Origin: Pseudevernia furfuracea
Lineage: Eukaryota > Ascomycota > Lecanoromycetes > Lecanorales > Parmeliaceae
NCBI GenBank assembly: GCA_022315425.1
Contig: JAIUPT010000017.1
Span: 186,001 to 250,000 of the forward strand
Direction of reading: 5' to 3'
Length of the DNA stretch: 64,000 nucleotides
Made by a program: the position numbers and the translations under genes
Shown: positions 60,930-64,000 of the stretch, piece by piece
Position numbering within the stretch: position 1 is the stretch's first letter
Layout: the number at the start of each line of letters is the position of its first letter
The notes under the pieces: generated by a model
Told to the model about the DNA's origin: nothing
What the model saw: only the letters and a program-made list of their open reading frames with translations
The model's database searches: none

Positions 60930-61500
60930 GACGAAGTATAAGCGAACTAGTTAGCATCTCGTTGATCTTATTGATTAGACACTGAAGTCTTTAGACGATA
61001 GAAAGTACGAATAAGTATTTCAGATTCTTAATTCTGAATGTATAAGATCGTGACTCAGCGAGAAGTCTAAATAATTAAAGAGATAAATTCTATTATTAGT
61101 GCTTATTATATAAGAATATCTATTCTAAATTATTTTTTAAAGTTCGATCACTCTCGAAATCTTTATTAACTTCGTTCGAGATCACGTTCTTTCTTATTAT
61201 AAAAGCTTTTACGAGAATAAATCTCTATTAATGATTATATATAATAACGCGTTAGATTATTATAATAATGAACTTATTCGTATATGTTACGACGCAGAAG
61301 TATTGCTGAATATCTCTCTTTATATTCGTCTGATCTAAATTTAATCGAGATCTTATTTTCGATAATAAATACTACGAAAGTTAAGAAGAAATAGACGCTA
61401 CTAAGATTTTAAAAGAATAACTTTTATATTTTATAGAGAATTAGCTATGAAAATAGCTAGCTATACATTATTATTATCGCTCTTAAATGTAGTCTTATTT
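60930..61500 (+). pseudogene. DDE transposase remnant (IS630/Tc1-like)
   Basis: The plus strand reads, through stops, SSITLEIFINFVRDHVL, NNELIRICYDAEVLLNIS, LYIRLI-stop-I and related words. These match the C-terminal half of fungal DDE transposases, where DNAxxHxNxEL and PPYSPDxNPIE are usual. Key Asp, Pro and His residues are altered and the N-terminal half is too mutated to read. The element probably begins near 60645, just after the truncated leader. Confidence 0.6.
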
Positions 61501-63033
61501 AAATTAAATTATTCGCTCTTAATATTTTCGTTCTTCTCTTATATTTACTATTAATAACGCTATCTATAATCGCAACTCTTATTCTCGATAGAGTCTAGAA
61601 TCGACTTAAAAAATCGAGATATAAAGATCGTAAAAGAACGCGAAGAATATTTAAATAATAAGACGCGAGCTAATTTCTTGCTACGCTTAAACGCGTCTAT
61701 GTCGTCAATTAAGTCACGCTCGATATCTAATTTAATCTTTAACTTCTTCTCTTATTCGTGTGCGAAATAATTTCTTTTTTACTTCTAAATCTAATAAGAC
61801 TTATAGTGCTTGTTTAGTAACTTATTCTTCGCTTTATCTAAGACTATTCGATCGTGTATCGTAACCTTTAGTTTTATATTCTTAATGAAGTCTTTTATAT
61901 TAATATGCATCGAGTTACTAGCTCTTTCTTCTAATATAGAGATTATCTCACGACTATATACGAGACTATAAATATAACTAACTAAGCGATAAGATTTAAA
62001 ATGATCACGTATAACGAGCTTAGCTTCAAGTCGCGAGAATAAAATATCTATAAGAGCATTAGTAGAATACGTTGATTGAGAAGAAAGTTGAATAATAATA
62101 ATTACTAAAGTAGTAGTAGATGGGACGCGATCAAGTATTCGCTAAATATTATTTTCAGAGATCTTTTAACGATAAGATTCAAAGATAGTTTAGATGTGTT
62201 AATAACATATATATAATTCAGAAGTATATTAATTTATTCGAAGATCAATAGAGCGAGATGAGTACGACGTATCTTTATTCTAAGTAAAGTGTCGATTTTT
62301 AGTGTCTAGACAATAGGCTTGAGACGGAAAAAAAGTATTCGAAAAGAGAGTTTCGTGCATTATGTACGCTTGCACATCATAGAGTAAGCGCTTGCGTAAG
62401 TGCGCATGCGTGAAGTTACCGACACCGAGCGCGATTTTAAAAAATGAAAACTCCATGTTGCATCTGCATATTGATAGAGACTGCATAATGAAATCATTAC
62501 TTCTTCACGCAGATAGTCTTCGATTTCTTGATCTTCGTGATATCATAATTGCATGTTGAAGCGAAAACTTGGTTTAGGACTCGACTTGAATTTGCGTGAA
62601 TATAAGATCTGTAGATGACCTCGCATCTTTCGTTCAAGATCGGCCTTTAGACACTTGAGCGTGTCTTAGGTCGAAACTTGGATCGATTTGAGGTCTTCCG
62701 GAAGCCTGACTTGAGATAAAAGATATATGTCTTAGAATATGCAGCTCTCGTTGCATAGAAAGTGACCTCAAGTCGACTAATTTAGCGCTACGAACTATGC
62801 TTCTCAGGGTTACTCGCCGAGGGCGATATTTGAAGCATCTCAAACGGGACGGGGAGCTCGTTCTAGGTAGTTGCTGATAGAAGCGATAATGTGAGAGATT
62901 GAGATTCTAGAGACGAATCATGGCTACCTACCAGATGGTAGTTCGCTGAAAGGAGCCGTGCTTTTCCGCCACGTATCCGAAGTAATCTCGATATAGCACG
63001 TCCTGGCCATACTGAAGATGTCGAACGGCAGAC
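61501..63033. other. AT-rich then mixed sequence, no gene identified
   Basis: AT-rich to about 62270. From 62280 composition is more normal but frames on both strands are short and featureless. The last 100 bp are the 3' flank of the STAND-like gene. Confidence 0.4.
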
Positions 63034-64000
63034 TCATGGCTCTAAATCATGCTTCAAGACTTTCAGAGGCGTAGGTGATAGCGATCTCCTCCCGGCCGAA
63101 GGCCTCCCAGGATTTAGGGCAGAGCCAGCTCGCTCTGCAAAGACCAATTCATTCTCTTTAAGATTCGTCAACAAACTCTTCGATCTTCCAGCAGTAGTAA
63201 ACAAAATCTTCAGAACCCGACCTGAGCCTTCAGCTGGAGGATTCCTGTATATTCTGTGACCGCGAAGTGTATTAATGAAGGCTGTCATATGTTTTGTGGT
63301 GCTCCTGTCATCTAAGACCTCAAGACCATCGATGACGCAGAAAAGCATGGGCGGTGAGAGGTCAAGCAATTCTCCTAGCACTGTGATGGCCTCATCGTAG
63401 GAGCCTACGCTTCCGTCAACTTTTGCGAGCTTCTGCTCTCCCAGGATTTCGGTGTAGCTCATGAAGGATGGTAATAATTCTATCAATTGTCGTATGAGTG
63501 CATACGTCAAGGCAATGAGTCCTTTCATTTCTGCGGTCATACCACTTGATAACTTCGTACCACGTCGAGGGAGTTCACAGAAGTACGAGATCACTGGAAT
63601 CTGCGCCTGGATTGCAGACGCCACGTAGTCTGTAGCAACCATGATCGTTGGGGGCGTGTCCACCACCTGATTTGGGCCAGCGATGCAAAGTATCTGAGAC
63701 CCACTTGTGGTCCATTCTTCCAGAGCGGATACGACTTGCCAATCCATGTAGGTAACAGAAGATGCATCGTGCTCTATCATGAAACGGTCACGATTGATGT
63801 GGTTCTCAAGATTACTGGAGAAGAGTAGAATGTCGTCTCTTCCCGGCAATTCTATAGCGCATCAATACCCCTCCGCTGAATTTAGGTGATAGGAGATATC
63901 TTACTATTATCACGGAGAAGACTTGATGCGACATCTTCTACCGTGTGTCGGCCTTGGGTTGCTTCTAATTCCCTCGAAGGTTAGCATAGAATCCTTTTCT
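63034..64000 (-). CDS. STAND/NACHT-like NTPase-type protein, 3' part
   Basis: The gene runs off the window. Exons seen: 63964-63905 and 63851-63034, with an intron of 63852-63904 (53 bp) and another probable acceptor at 63965-63966. The protein has SQILCIAGPNQVVDTPPTIM where a P-loop is expected, then ISYFCELPRRG, GLIALTYALIRQLIELLP, LLDLSPPMLFCVIDGLEVLD (Walker B-like) and RVLKILFTTAGRSKSLL (sensor-like). This is the layout of fungal STAND-type ATPases and relatives, which act as signalling or non-self-recognition switches. The Walker A lacks the GK[T/S] triplet, so nucleotide binding may be lost or the protein may be a degenerate family member. Stop TGA at 63034-63036. Confidence 0.6.

Noticed and set aside
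1..64000. tRNA or rRNA genes
   Set aside because: No convincing tRNA cloverleaf or rRNA segment was seen by eye; the initiator-tRNA-like word at 7994-8003 is a retrotransposon primer site.

Overview
This window looks like a repeat-rich chromosomal segment of a filamentous ascomycete (Pezizomycotina). The evidence is short fungal introns (45-118 bp, with CTRAY-like branch sites), typical fungal families (highly reducing polyketide synthase, HET-domain protein, PTH11/rhodopsin-like membrane protein, STAND-like NTPase) and large AT-rich deserts damaged by C-to-T/G-to-A mutation of the repeat-induced point mutation (RIP) type. I cannot name the species.

Layout: 1-3292 is a decayed tyrosine-recombinase element followed by a kinase-like pseudogene. 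3293-8203 is a nearly complete but dead Ty1/Copia retrotransposon on the minus strand, abutting the broken 3' end of a rhodopsin-like gene (8204-9225). 9.9-12.9 kb is AT-rich repeat including a Helitron-like non-autonomous element. 13.0-14.1 kb is a short-chain dehydrogenase with one nonsense codon. 14.8-22.7 kb is a decayed Ty3/Gypsy element with a second Helitron-like copy inside. 22.7-36.6 kb is a better-preserved island: a mariner-like MITE, an 8.3 kb highly reducing PKS gene (KS-AT-DH-cMT-ER-KR-ACP), a small secreted protein, another MITE and a HET-domain gene. 36.8-54.2 kb is a second desert holding a reversed copy of the tyrosine-recombinase element, one clear and one candidate solo LTR, and a full-length decayed Helitron (42003-51213) with two further Helitron derivatives nested in it. 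54.7-64 kb carries an intact-looking hotdog thioesterase, a Tc1/mariner remnant, a conserved hypothetical gene, a DDE transposase remnant and the 3' part of a STAND-like gene.

The most notable result is the pattern of damage. The PKS and the Copia polyprotein both keep an exact reading frame over their whole length (the PKS after removing 12 introns) and are killed by stop codons that fit C-to-T/G-to-A transitions. The two Copia LTRs differ by 20 transitions, 14 in CpC and 6 in CpA context, none in CpG or CpT. Lost Trp codons are therefore almost always TGA rather than TAG. A different stretch (about 1.9-3.2 kb) shows the opposite, CpA-type pattern with TAG/TAA stops. This suggests a RIP-like process with unusual CpC preference, or two processes, acting even on a biosynthetic gene.

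Genes that look functional are few: the small secreted protein, the thioesterase, the three-exon hypothetical gene and perhaps the STAND-like gene. All of this was read by eye; splice sites and domain limits are predictions.
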